A stretch of DNA of 64,000 nt from Gibbula magus (lineage: Eukaryota > Mollusca > Gastropoda > Trochida > Trochidae), in assembly GCA_936450465.1 (NCBI GenBank), contig OW388289.1, positions 69,314,420 to 69,378,419 on the forward strand. The letters are read 5' to 3'. Below the pieces are notes generated by a model that did not search any database, had not been told where the DNA came from, and saw nothing but the letters and a program-made list of their open reading frames with translations. This document shows positions 54,912 through 64,000 of this stretch, piece after piece. The first letter of the stretch is position 1, and each line of letters begins with the position of its first letter. Both the position numbers and the translations under genes were made by a program.

Positions 54912-57410
54912 GTTACAGGAAAGACAACCCTGTTATTGTAAAGACACACAGAGAGCGTAACCCAGAATTCTACTGAAATCTCAAGACATTGGCAAGTTTT
55001 ATTGGTTGAGACACATGCAGTATTAAAGGAATGACTCGCAATAAAACTTTTAGTAACGTGACTTTAACGACTTCAATTATATTTAAAATAATGTTACAGT
55101 AAAGACAAAACATGTAATGGAACATTGAACATTTAGTTATTTTCGATGAGATTGGAATGGTCATTAAGATCAAGCAAAGTAAAAACGATAAATATCAATC
55201 ATAGATTAATATCTACAATGAACTAGTTCATGATACGTTGTATCTATTTCGGTATTGATCACATTTAAATATATTTTTTACAGTAAAGACAAATCGGTGT
55301 TACTGGAAAGACATTAAAGAACAAGTTTGAAAATTAATGTGGAAAGAATGACTAAAAGTTGAAATGTAACTGAAGCTATGATTGAAATGACACCTGGATA
55401 TCGTCTTCTCCTGCCATATACATACTTTGTACTACTGTAAAATAAAATAGATACGTTATTTCAAAGATTTGTTACAGGACAGACAATAATGTTACAGGTT
55501 GAAAAGTGGAAAATATCTAAGGAATGTGTATATTGTTATTTGTATCACTAACACATTATCTACACAATTAAACTGAAGCACATTCATTCGAACAATGCAG
55601 GGACTAAATGATTTGGCAATCAAACTTGATAAACACTTTGAAATAACAAACTCTTCAAAGAGCATAATATAACTCCATTTTAATGGTTAAACCAGTATAG
55701 CCTGTCATTGTAGTTTCCAGTGACCTGTTTCCTCAGTAATCAGGAGCAGCATGCTATATAACTGGTAAACAGGAATTGAGGATACCCAATATCTTACTGT
55801 AACATAAAACTATATACCCCTCACCCCCTACCCTAAAACAATAGTCTGAGAGGGATGTGGATACATCATACTTTCATATAAGTTTTTGCAGTATATTGGG
55901 TATCCTTTATTTTCTGTGAATGGTACTGGTCCACGAGACTGTTGATCATACGTTGCAGATGTATCAATAGCATCAGGACCAATTAGACTGTCACAGCATG
56001 ATTTCTCCCTTATAATCCAAATAAAACAAGTAGTTGTCACTAAGGTGACATGATCCCCCGCCGCAAGTTTATACTTCAAAATTTAAAAATAATGTCAAGA
56101 TCAGCAAAATCGACTGTCAAACATGTCGAAAAATTCAAAGCTCCACTGTGACCTTGAGAAAAATGTCAAGGTTACCAACATCTAATCAGACCTTTGTCTT
56201 TCCTAGGAGGTGCAATATTTAAGATATAAGGAATTCCGGTGAATGGCTCTTGAGATATCCCGCTGACAACCTTTACATGTACATTAACATGTCGAAAAAT
56301 TAAAAATTCTACTGTGACCTTGAGAAAAATGTCAAGGTCACCAAAATCTAATCAGCCCTTTGTCTTTTCTGGGAGGTGCAATATTTAAGATATGATGGAA
56401 TTCCGGTGAATGGTTCTTGAGATATCCCGCTGACAACCTTTACATGTACATTAACATGTAAAAAAAATTCTAAGTTCCGCTGTGACCTTGAAAATAATGT
56501 CAAGGTCACCAAAATCTAATCAGCCCGTCGTCTTCCCTAGAAGGTGCTTTGTGTAAGAAATGATGGAATTCCGGTGAATGGTTCTTGAGATATCCCGCTG
56601 ACAACCTTTACATGTACATTAATATATCGAAAAATTCAAACTTCTGCTGTGACCTTGAAAATAATGTCAAGGTCACCAAAATCTAATCAGCCCGTCGTCT
56701 TTCCTTGGAGAAGCTATGTGTAAAATATGAAGAGAATCCAGCGAATGGTTATTGAGATATCCCGCTGACAAGGGTAAAATGACAAAGTCTCGTTGTGACC
56801 TTGAAATGAAGGTCAAGGTCACAAACCTCTGTAGGAACATTACTCTTCCTATGATGAACCCATATGCAAAATATGAAAAGAATCCAGTGAATAGTATTTG
56901 AGTTATTCCATTTCGTACGTACGTATATCTTAAATATAAAATTATTGTGATAAGAATTTAAACAAATAGAGATGAAATGTCTTTGCTGTAACAGCTCTGA
57001 TCTTTCCTGCAACATGACTTTTGTTACAGGAAAAGACTGTTACATGAAAGAAAATATATCTTCAAAAGTGCAATTAATAACGCTTACTGATCCCTCCAGT
57101 TGACCAGACATATAGCGTGTGTTACTTTCAACAACCCCGATTGAAATACAGACTCCTACTTCTTTCGAACTGGACAGCATATGGGAAATAAGTGTTACAG
57201 GAAAGACATCGATAAAAAATACTCTCTTAATTGATTCCTTGAAGTGAACTTTTTACAAGAAGTATCTGTCTAAATTCCAGAGCACATGGCTAGTTTTGTG
57301 AAGTAAAATATAGCACTCACCATGACAGGACTTTTTCCCGGCAGAAATTTAGAGATCATCTATTTGTTCAAGATTATATGGCACCGTTACAGGAAAGACA
57401 TTTTTTCCTG
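54912..57410. repeat. Degenerate ~190-bp tandem array marked by GTTACAGGAAAGACA
   Basis: The motif GTTACAGGAAAGACA or a close variant recurs near 54915, 55093, 55277, 55472, 57025, 57193 and 57385. Most intervals are close to 175-195 bp. Extra half-copies follow some of them (GTTACTGGAAAGACA near 55299). Between motifs the sequence is highly diverged. The 167-bp array interrupts it. Confidence 0.55.
56080..56915. repeat. 167-bp satellite, five units, each with opposed TGACCTTGA/TCAAGGTCA
   Basis: Starts of TGACCTTGA lie at about 56149, 56315, 56483, 56650 and 56796, a period of 166-168 bp with the last unit shortened. Each unit contains TGACCTTGA, then 6-8 bases, then TCAAGGTCA (or TCAAGGTTA in the first), followed by ACCAAAATCTAATCAGCCC and GGTTCTTGAGATATCCCGCT. 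The pair is an everted arrangement of extended nuclear-receptor half-sites (the TCAAGGTCA type bound by NR5A and ERR-class receptors). Similar repeats are common in molluscs. Confidence 0.85.
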
Positions 57411-57677
57411 TGACAAACCTTAGACAGTGTGAAAATAATATTAAACATAAGCCTAGATTGAGTTGATACACATAAGAAGTGATTAAATTGTTGTTACTTC
57501 CAACCTCATATGGAAATATTAACATTCAGATTTTTATTTTCAAATGACAGGCGTGTGAAATTGCATTTCTCTTTGCTGGGACATAGCAAATTAACCACTT
57601 TAAAATCTTGTTAATCAAATTAAAAATTAATGGGGTGTATATTTACAAATGAAAGTGTTGTTTTAGTGATATTAGAT

Positions 57678-57679
<2 letters not shown>

Positions 57680-57744
<65 letters not shown>

Positions 57745-57752
57745 TAAACATC
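57680..57752. repeat. Long (TA)n microsatellite
   Basis: More than 30 TA repeats with a single break near 57736. Capable of cruciform extrusion and likely length-variable. Confidence 0.9.
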
Positions 57753-58084
57753 AAAACAGCTCAATCCTGACTGTTCTCACTGATTTAGACAGCATAGTAT
57801 ATGGAGGTCAGGAATTTGCCATATTTTTTAGAATGACTCATAAACTCGCGAGGCAGTCTTGTCATTATTTGCTGTACACTCCCAAAAACTAATTTGTGTT
57901 ATGTGCCTTTAAAAGGAATGAAGGATTTAGTTTGAAACCTTCTTTTCGAGTCAGTCATGAGTGTATTGGGAATAGTTAACTGATATGTTTTGGTCATGTC
58001 GTATAAATCAACAAATTATCACTTAAAAAGGCATATATAGAATTAGTTTATTATTAAAGTGTTTCGCGGGAGTGTTAGGCAAAT

Positions 58085-58195
58085 AATGAACCGATTGCCT
58101 CGCGTTATGGCAATAAACTCTGCTCGGGCCGGCGCCCTCGTGAGTTTATATGTCATAACCGCTCAGGACCGGGTCATTATTTACTACAAATATAT
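58085..58195. repeat. Imperfect palindrome with CpG-rich core (MITE-like)
   Basis: AATAATGAACCGATTGCCTC at the left and a reverse-complement-like end (CGGGTCATTATT) at the right, with ATAAACTC/GAGTTTAT and CGTTATGGC / TCATAACCG inside, make an approximately 105-bp hairpin around GGGCCGGCGCCC. The end TAATGACCCG is also found near 52862, so it may be a dispersed family. Confidence 0.6.
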
Positions 58196-58199
58196 ACTT

Positions 58200-58659
58200 A
58201 TAACCCAAAAAGACTTGCAAAATTAAATAAGAAAACAACAAGTTATTGGAGAATAAAGGGCGCAGTTTATTCACATGTAATTTGGGACGCAACCCCTCGA
58301 CAGAGCTTTAAGCTATAAATTGAGTGAGAATCAACGAGCCAAGGAGAGACCACATAGACACTCGTTTATCTCGGCAAGGAAGCCGCTAGCTATCCTTAGC
58401 AACATGACAATGAGAGTACTTCAGTGCAAGGGGAGCAAAGTACTCTCGGCCAAAAGCCAGGAATACAGCGACTTGTTACCGCGGGGAGCCCAAATCGATA
58501 GCGAAGTGCTTGTATGTAACCCTCATAATTGTATACACGGGAACCACAGTGATATACAATAAGCATTATATTTGAATAGAATATTAGCATTTGCCGAGAG
58601 GCTGCCGCCACAAATTGTGTACCCACGAAATTACGCCCCAAAATGCTGATATTGAAAAA
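58200..58659. other. Region beyond the Ngaro element 3' end
   Basis: Moderately GC-richer than its surroundings. An 80-codon plus-strand frame (58320-58562) has no known domain. By position this would contain the Ngaro element's 3' terminal repeats, but a matching 5' repeat was not found because that end is truncated. Confidence 0.35.
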
Positions 58660-59214
58660 TTATGGGAAAATCTGGAAAAGAGTTTCTGGAATCGAATGGA
58701 GGAACAAAGCTGTTCCCACGTCCGACAGATGCACATCATCTTGCCAGTATAACCCGGGGTGCCCAGGAACTGTGTTATGCTTCACTACTTTACCACCGAA
58801 CTGCGACACTGTGAAGGTGGCCCGCCGGTTCAGAAGCTTCCGCTTTCTCTCTACTGCCGCGGCGTTGTCGGCTGCGTCCCACTTCCGCCTAGGCAGCATC
58901 TCAGACCAGGCGAGAAGGGTGTTCGGCATCAGGGCTTGAAGGTTGTGTAGGTCTTGAATGACGGCCTTTCCCAGAGCTGAACCCGACGTGCTGGTCAGAT
59001 CGTTGGTTCCTAGGTGGATCAGTAGTGCCCTCGGTGGTGGAAAAGATTTCAACTTGTTCCTAACTGTGTTGGCAAGCTCCGGCCATTTCATGCCCCTCTT
59101 GGAGATCCATCGTAGACCGATTCCCCACTGCTCCAAGCCTAGGTCCGGGCTGAATCCAAGGATCCTGGCCTTCCGCTGAGCCCAGTAGATGTAAGACGAT
59201 CCAAATAGCCACAC
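58660..59214 (-). CDS. SGNH-type hydrolase of Ngaro element, intact
   Basis: A 184-residue open frame. The SGNH/GDSL signature blocks are present: WLFGSSYIYWAQ (block I, nucleophile Ser in GSS), RALLIHLGTNDLTS (block III, GxND) and WQDDVHLSDVGTALF (block V, DxxH), giving Ser, Asn, Asp and His. The second block lies around GLRWISKRGMKWPEL. These enzymes hydrolyse esters or similar bonds. Their role in the retroelement life cycle is unknown. The frame may begin upstream of this Met, as it follows the recombinase by about 25 bases. Its lack of stops or frameshifts contrasts with the rest of the element. Confidence 0.8.
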   Translation of the reverse strand: MWLFGSSYIYWAQRKARILGFSPDLGLEQWGIGLRWISKRGMKWPELANTVRNKLKSFPPPRALLIHLGTNDLTSTSGSALGKAVIQDLHNLQALMPNTLLAWSEMLPRRKWDAADNAAAVERKRKLLNRRATFTVSQFGGKVVKHNTVPGHPGLYWQDDVHLSDVGTALFLHSIPETLFQIFP

Positions 59215-59239
59215 TGCAAATCTTTAAGCTTTAGTTAGG

Positions 59240-60114
59240 CACAATCGCACAAGTTTATTCTAATATATCTCTTGTAGACATCTGATTCCAGCGGTCCCAT
59301 TCTTTTATCTTATCTAACGGTACCCCCACTATAGGCGCCGTGGTTGTAGCTCCTATTCTAAATGAATGTGTATTGTAACCAGCCTGTCCATGCCCAATAC
59401 ATTTTAATGTTTTCTTCAACATTGAAGAGAACTGTGATTTCGTTGCAGGTTTGCCGTTCATATGGGAAAAGAGATCATCTGATTTTAATAAGATTGGGCG
59501 AACTTGCAAGTAGGAAAACATCGCAGCAATGGGGCAAATTTGGGTGTTTCGCTTGCCATTGATGTTGAGACAGTGCCCCCGGCCAATCTGGTCGGTTTTA
59601 GAAAATCTAACTTTAACAGTTAAAGTCGCGGTAGTAAGAGAAATGTCCTGGAGTTGCAAGCCTTTTGCGTTGGAAGGATATGATTTAACCATTTCGCTCA
59701 CTCTTAAAAAGGCAAAGAATGCTAATGTAAAGATGCTGGTAAAGAGTTTTGCTTCGAAGCTAGAGTAAGACACTGAAGGTAGGGGCTGAACAAGTTTTTG
59801 TAGAATGGGAGTTGTGATAGGTAAGCGACTGTCTGGAAGCTGGGAAGTGTTTCTCATTCCATGAATCATCTTTTTAATTAAGAAATTATCTGTTGAACTA
59901 TTGAATGTGTATTGTCTACTGATTGCCGCAAAGTGTTGAGAACAGGTGATGGGGCGCGGCCTTGTAAAGACATGTAGCCTATATACCTAAACAGGTGATA
60001 TATGGAGACCGGCCACGAATGGCCAAGTTTGAATTCATGTCGAAAGTTTTCGAGCGAGGAAATACCTTGTGCATATGCAAGTTTAGTGTTATCTGACAAT
60101 GAGGAGTCTAACAA
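59240..60114 (-). pseudogene. Ngaro tyrosine recombinase, two frameshifts
   Basis: The N-terminal SAM-like part is 60114-59878 (SLSDNTKLAYAQGISSL, IYHLFRYIGYMSLQG). The catalytic part is 59869-59255, with FAFLRVSEM (first Arg), LTVKVRFSKTDQ (Lys region), YNTHSFRIGATT (HxxR) and KEWDRWNQ. Family members end with a Tyr in a context like YKRYIR. Here that context is readable only in another frame at about 59277-59250, so a one-base shift separates the catalytic tyrosine from the rest. A second break lies at 59870-59880. Otherwise all catalytic residues are recognisable. Confidence 0.8.
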
Positions 60115-60179
60115 CCGGAAAGCTTCTGCTTCAAAAGCCGCAATATCATGCTGGGTATTTGGGTTGGGAACCTGTCGGC

Positions 60180-60754
60180 CTACGGTGAAAGTCTGCGAAA
60201 TTTAGAGCGAGATATACAGTCAGCTACACTGTTGAGCTTTCCCGGTATATAACGGCTTTTTATCCAAAGATTTAGTTGCATACATCGCAGTGTAAACCAC
60301 CTGACGAGGACCATGACACATGGGGAGGTGGAAGAAAGTTTGTTTATGATTGTCACAACAGCTTGATTATCAGAGTTGAAAAGTATTTTGAAATTGTTTA
60401 GACTTTCGCCCCATATTAGCACCGTCAGAAGTACCGGGACGAATTCTAAGAAAGTAATGTCTGCTGTGAAACCTTTAATATGCCACTCAGGAGACCAGCG
60501 TCCATGCGCCCACCTACCGTTGTAGTAGAGCCCGAACCCCCAGCACCGCCCTATGCACTGTCTGTGTACAGCTGAAGTGTGTCACTGTCATCCCACAACA
60601 TGTTTATGAAGATTGTAATTCCATTGTGGTGTTTTAATAGAGAAAGCCTCGTAATCAGGTCATTCTTAACAGTGTTAGTAAGTCGAATTCTATGCGTTGA
60701 TTTTTTAACCCCCTTTGTAGTATCAATAAGTCTTCTGATAAATGGGCGCCCCAT
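60180..60754 (-). pseudogene. Ngaro RNase H domain, frameshifted
   Basis: The frame 60754-60551 ends LQLYTDSA (first Asp) and a stop. Coding continues in a second frame with FGLYYNGRWAHGRW, then FTADITFLEFVPV (Glu), and from 60422 with ILFNSDNQAVVTIIN (Asp) and KLNSVADCISR (last Asp). The D-E-D-D set is therefore complete across two frames. The start of the first frame (MGRPFIRRLIDTT) is the RT thumb/connection. Confidence 0.75.
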
Positions 60755-60831
60755 AGGAGTTACCCGGCAAATAAATTAAAGGAGACCTATCAAAGATGGG
60801 ATGAGTGATTGTTGTTTGATAGTGTCAAGTT

Positions 60832-61600
60832 CTATACCCAAGTAAGTGAGTTTTGTTGTTGGCTGTACTGTTTAATCTCCATCCACGGTACGCCTAGGTC
60901 AGCACACACATTCATAGAAGTTTTAAGTGCTAGAGAGCACGAGTTAGTTCCCTTAGGTCCGCCAAACAGGAAATCGTCTAAATAGTGAAGGATATGAGCA
61001 TGATTAAGGTTTTCTCGCGTATACCATTCCAAAAAACTTGAAAACTTTTCAAATAATGCACAGCTCGTTCTGCATCCGAAAGGTAAACACATGTCAATGT
61101 AATATTTTGTCTTCGAAACAAATGCCAAGCAAATCGAAATAGCTTTGTTTCACATGTATTAATCGGAAAGCACTCTTTATATCTGCTTTGGCTATGAGGC
61201 CAGCCAGGCCTATATCTTGTAGCATAAAGATTGCGTCATCACAGTTAGTGTAGCTAACAGACGTAAACTCGTCATCGATGAAATCATTTACCGAGGAAGC
61301 CTGTGGATATGATAAGTGATGAATTAAACGGAATTCATTGGGGTCTTTTTTCTGAACTAGTCCTATTGGCGATATTCTTAAATTTGATAAAGGTGGTTCA
61401 TTAAAAGGTCCCGCCATACGCCCGTTCGAAATTTGAGATTTTTTGGCTGATGTGGGTTTTCGCGGGCCTCTATACATCAAAAAAACAAAAAACACGAAAC
61501 CCTCTATGAGGTGTCGAGATATTTCAGGAACAGGGTAACTTTGGAGAAAAGATATCAACACATCAGTCTTGATTGGCGTCTTCCCTTTAAAGGGGAATTC
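60832..61600 (-). pseudogene. Ngaro reverse transcriptase, frameshifted
   Basis: The first frame (61600-61094) has PISPIGLVQKK-like fingers (ISPIGLVQKKDPNEFRLIHH), then KADIKSAFRLIHV (first catalytic Asp box). The second (61128-60832) has DMCLPFGCRTSCALFEKFSS and ILHYLDDFLFGGP, an intact YLDD site. The two overlap around 61094-61128 with one shift. The upstream coding ahead of the RT (RGPRKPTSAKKSQ) is typical of the link to gag. Confidence 0.82.
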
Positions 61601-61602
61601 CT

Positions 61603-62137
61603 TTACTGTAAAGGGGATGTTTGATTTGGCAGTCTAGTACAGGATTTAGATGCGTGGGAACCACCGCAATTCATATGAGTATCTTCATTGTGACCATGAA
61701 CATGAGCTAAAATTAAAATCCCAACATGGGGACTTGGATTGCCTGGCTGGCGCGGGAGGTCAAAATTGGAAATTGGCTCATTGGCATGTGATTTACTCCT
61801 TGCGGCATGATATTGACAAGCCACAAATCATGGTTGATTTTAGCCCAAGATGAAGAAGGATATCTAGCCATTATTGTTCTGAATTGAATATCGTATGCTC
61901 GCCACCCGAATCCTCTAGCCCGCCGAGAAGCTAGCCTGATTGTACTTATGTACTTAATTAACTGCTGATGTTTAGAGGGGTACCTCTCTAAGTAGATGCT
62001 AGCGAAAACTAGGAATGCAGATGTCCAGTCGTCGATATTGTCGATTCTGGAAGCTTTCTTCCGACACATTTCGATTTGACCCTTGGAATTGAATGTGAAG
62101 TTTATTTGCGTATCGTCGTAGTTGGAGTTAGCTCCCT
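61603..62137 (-). pseudogene. Ngaro gag, C-terminal part
   Basis: Open upstream of its first Met (62069) to about 62137. The capsid-like block reads DDWTSAFLVFASIYLERYPS, LIKYISTIRLASRRARGF, WRAYDIQFRTIMARYP and WAKINHDLWLVNI. A frameshift at about 61713-61824 leads to a C-terminal knuckle, HVHGHNEDTHMNCGGSHASK with a following Cys, which resembles the CCHC tail of Ngaro gags. The N-terminal part is absent. Confidence 0.68.
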
Positions 62138-62254
62138 TAGACCATGCTCTCGGTTATAATGCGATTTATCAATCAGATGTTGCTAAATTTATATGTATAT
62201 ATGATAGAAAAAATAACAATACAGTCATGACACAACAAAATGTACACCGATTGT

Positions 62255-62320
62255 AATGGATCCTCTGTAGCTCAAGTGGCAAAGGCGCTACTCGACAAGA
62301 TAGAGGTTCAGGATTGGATT
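62255..62320 (+). tRNA. tRNA-like sequence (probable SINE head or pseudogene)
   Basis: TCCTCTGTAGCTCAAGTGGC followed by AAAGGCGCTAC resembles a tRNA D-arm, and CTAC/GATAG could form a weak anticodon stem around TCGACAA. The T arm is poor (GGTTCAGGATTGG). No acceptor stem closes. Low support. Confidence 0.25.
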
Positions 62321-62946
62321 TGCAAATACGTTACTTGCAAAATTTCCATATCTAATTATGAATACATCATAACCGACCATGGTTGTTATAAGATAACCAA
62401 CTTGCGCAGATGGTGGTTATGGCATATAACCAGCAACTTAAAGAAAAGAAATAACTTCCCAAGGGGTGTACATTCATATAATCGCAACGTTTGGTGTCAC
62501 ATGAAGACATGTTTATCAAATCTATATGGCATTTACACAAAACACGACAAATGTCTTAGGACGTATCTAACTAAGAGAATATATACACATGAATGTGTGT
62601 CAGTTTGTGTATAAAGTAACAAATCAGATCAAGCCAGGGATAGATCAAAGAGAACTTTGCCACTTCGCCATGTCCCACAACTAAAAGCCTGATAGCGTTA
62701 ACCGCTTTGAAATTCGATTACTTGTTACTATCACACATCATCCTCTCTGGTAGCTTAAATAATTATACCACTGGAACAATCACAGATGTGACTTATGTGA
62801 CGTTGATTCAGAATGTCACATGTACAACAATATATTTGAATTCAGTTTTGCAAGGAAACGGACAACGGAAATGGGAAAAGATCCCCCTTCTTTCTTTACA
62901 ATAACAGTCATTAATTTACATTTACATGTAAAAATTACGCCTGCTT

Positions 62947-63294
62947 GGACATATTGAAGACTCGTTTGGCTACAAAGACTATTTAAACATTAAGAATAAT
63001 GACCACAGACAAGTAGTAACTAAGTTAAGACTTAGCGCTCACCAGCTTCAGATTGAGAGAGGAAGATATAACAACACCCCTGTATACAAACGCCTCTGTC
63101 AACAGTGCAGTCAGGGTGTTACAGAAACGGAAGAACATTTCACATTTGAATGCCCAAATTATGCTCATTATCGCTCGAAACTAATTTCATCAACTGGTCT
63201 CGTGGGGGTCTCAAGGAAAGAGCTCCTCTCATCAATTCTAAACACCAAGAGTCATCATGCTTCTATCACTTGTAAAATACTTTATGACATGTAA
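62947..63294 (+). pseudogene. LINE ORF2 C-terminal fragment without start codon
   Basis: An open frame of about 116 codons with no Met near its start. It reads VVTKLRLSAHQLQIERGRYN, LCQQCSQGVTETEEHFTFEC and PNYAHYRSKLISS, the LINE ORF2 C-terminal finger region (CxxC then HxxxxC). A 3' UTR follows, with GTACAATAAATATATTGTATCGTG near 63450-63475. A 5'-truncated insertion. Confidence 0.65.
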
Positions 63295-63599
63295 CCAATG
63301 AGATTAAGCCACATTGATTAATTATTGTACAATCTATAATGTGCATTGTTTGATATAATTGTCTCACACTGAGATATATTAATGCTCTTGTATATATTTA
63401 CTTAACATGTGTTAACTACTTTGTACACTGCCCACAATGGGTGTTTTATGTACAATAAATATATTGTATCGTGTATCTTGTTAGTACGATTTGTCATATT
63501 TTTTAATGACTTTATGACTGCGCCCTTCAATTAAGTCCTTTTGGCAATGTTTTTTTATTTTTTTATTTTTCATATTGTTCATGTTTTACATTAATTCGA

Positions 63600-63815
63600 T
63601 GTGACCACAGTGTACATAAACAAAATACACATATGCGACACACATGTTACAATGACCAACACCCATACAGACAATAAGATAGGTACATGTAGTTTAAATA
63701 GTGTAATAGTACTTCTACAACAGTGTACATAAACAAAATACACATATGCGACACACTTGTTACAATGACCTAAAGCAATACAGACAATAACATACATACA
63801 TACATACATGTTAAA
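63600..63815. repeat. Tandem duplication of about 117 bp plus (CATA)n
   Basis: CAGTGTACATAAACAAAATA then CACATATGCGACACAC occurs at about 63608 and again at about 63721 with very few differences. A run of CATA repeats follows at about 63790-63810. No gene is seen from 63300 to 64000. Confidence 0.75.
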
Positions 63816-64000
63816 TCAAATGTAAACAGTATATAGGTATATATGAATAAACGTATAAGTTTTACAGAAAATGAACGTAAATCAATTGTTCAATATTACC
63901 TGTAAGGATGATGGCTATGTAAGCCATACTAATTATTCTGAGGCCCTTACAATTGTTCGAATAATATATGTACCCTCTGAAACCGTGACATATTGATCAG

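Larger units (their letters stand above)
58660..62137 (-). mobile_element. Ngaro-type tyrosine-recombinase retrotransposon with SGNH hydrolase
   Basis: Minus-strand order: gag (62137-61603), RT (61600-60832), RNase H (60754-60180), tyrosine recombinase (60114-59240) and SGNH hydrolase (59214-58660). This is the gene content described for Ngaro elements, some of which carry a hydrolase. The gag start is missing, so the 5' end is truncated near 62140. Several frameshifts interrupt gag-YR, but the RT YLDD box and the RNase H acidic residues remain. Its lineage is distinct from the DIRS element at 2.8-10.3 kb. Confidence 0.85.

Noticed and set aside
56080..56915. CRISPR-like array
   Set aside because: The period is 167 bp with whole-unit similarity rather than short identical repeats with unique spacers, and the genome is eukaryotic.
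57840..58200. Gene promoter or CpG island
   Set aside because: The GC-rich core is the loop of a palindromic repeat whose end also appears near 52862, and no transcript-like frame follows.

Overview
The window looks like a stretch of animal nuclear DNA, most probably from a mollusc. It is AT-rich, has no operons or bacterial signals, and consists mostly of transposable elements and repeats. The mollusc call is an inference. It rests on a LINE whose N-terminus has a 2A-like motif and a PHD finger, on DIRS and Ngaro tyrosine-recombinase retroelements, on a Penelope-like element, and on interspersed repeats containing GTTTAACGCCGCTTTCA and TGACCTTGA/TCAAGGTCA. I found no complete host gene, no rRNA and no convincing functional tRNA.

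Layout. 1-2.0 kb is AT-rich without a gene. 2.0-2.6 kb is an array of palindromic 80-bp units. 2.76-10.3 kb is a DIRS-like element on the minus strand (gag, RT, RNase H, truncated tyrosine recombinase). Its gag is split by a LINE (about 6.23-9.95 kb, plus strand) with a degenerate 2A motif, PHD finger, AP endonuclease and RT. 10.45-15.1 kb is AT-rich and unannotated apart from a weak promoter/first-exon candidate near 12.5-12.9 kb. 15.7-25.2 kb is a Gypsy-type LTR element on the minus strand with LTR, tRNA-Lys-type PBS, gag, protease, RNase H and integrase. Most of its RT is deleted. A 5.5-kb TTAA-flanked block inside its gag carries an intact 677-residue piggyBac transposase.

25.7-26.2 kb has interlocked inverted repeats around an RT scrap. 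30.9-35.9 kb is an almost full-length two-ORF LINE. Pieces of related LINEs lie at 39.2, 39.8-40.5 and 62.9-63.5 kb. 41.97-43.15 kb is a Penelope-like element in which a 406-bp 3' segment is also present inverted at about 99% identity. Each arm holds a full hammerhead-ribozyme core. 41.3-50.8 kb carries a degenerate two-copy segmental duplication. 51-58 kb holds SINE-like, MITE-like and satellite repeats, including a 167-bp array with paired TCAAGGTCA motifs. 58.66-62.14 kb is a Ngaro-type element (gag, RT, RNase H, tyrosine recombinase) with an intact SGNH hydrolase ORF.

The elements are independent parasites, so they do not form one pathway. Their nesting gives a relative history: the DIRS element predates the LINE inside it, and the Gypsy element predates the piggyBac insertion. 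The Penelope duplication is the youngest event by sequence identity. Only the piggyBac transposase and the Ngaro hydrolase have unbroken full-domain reading frames.
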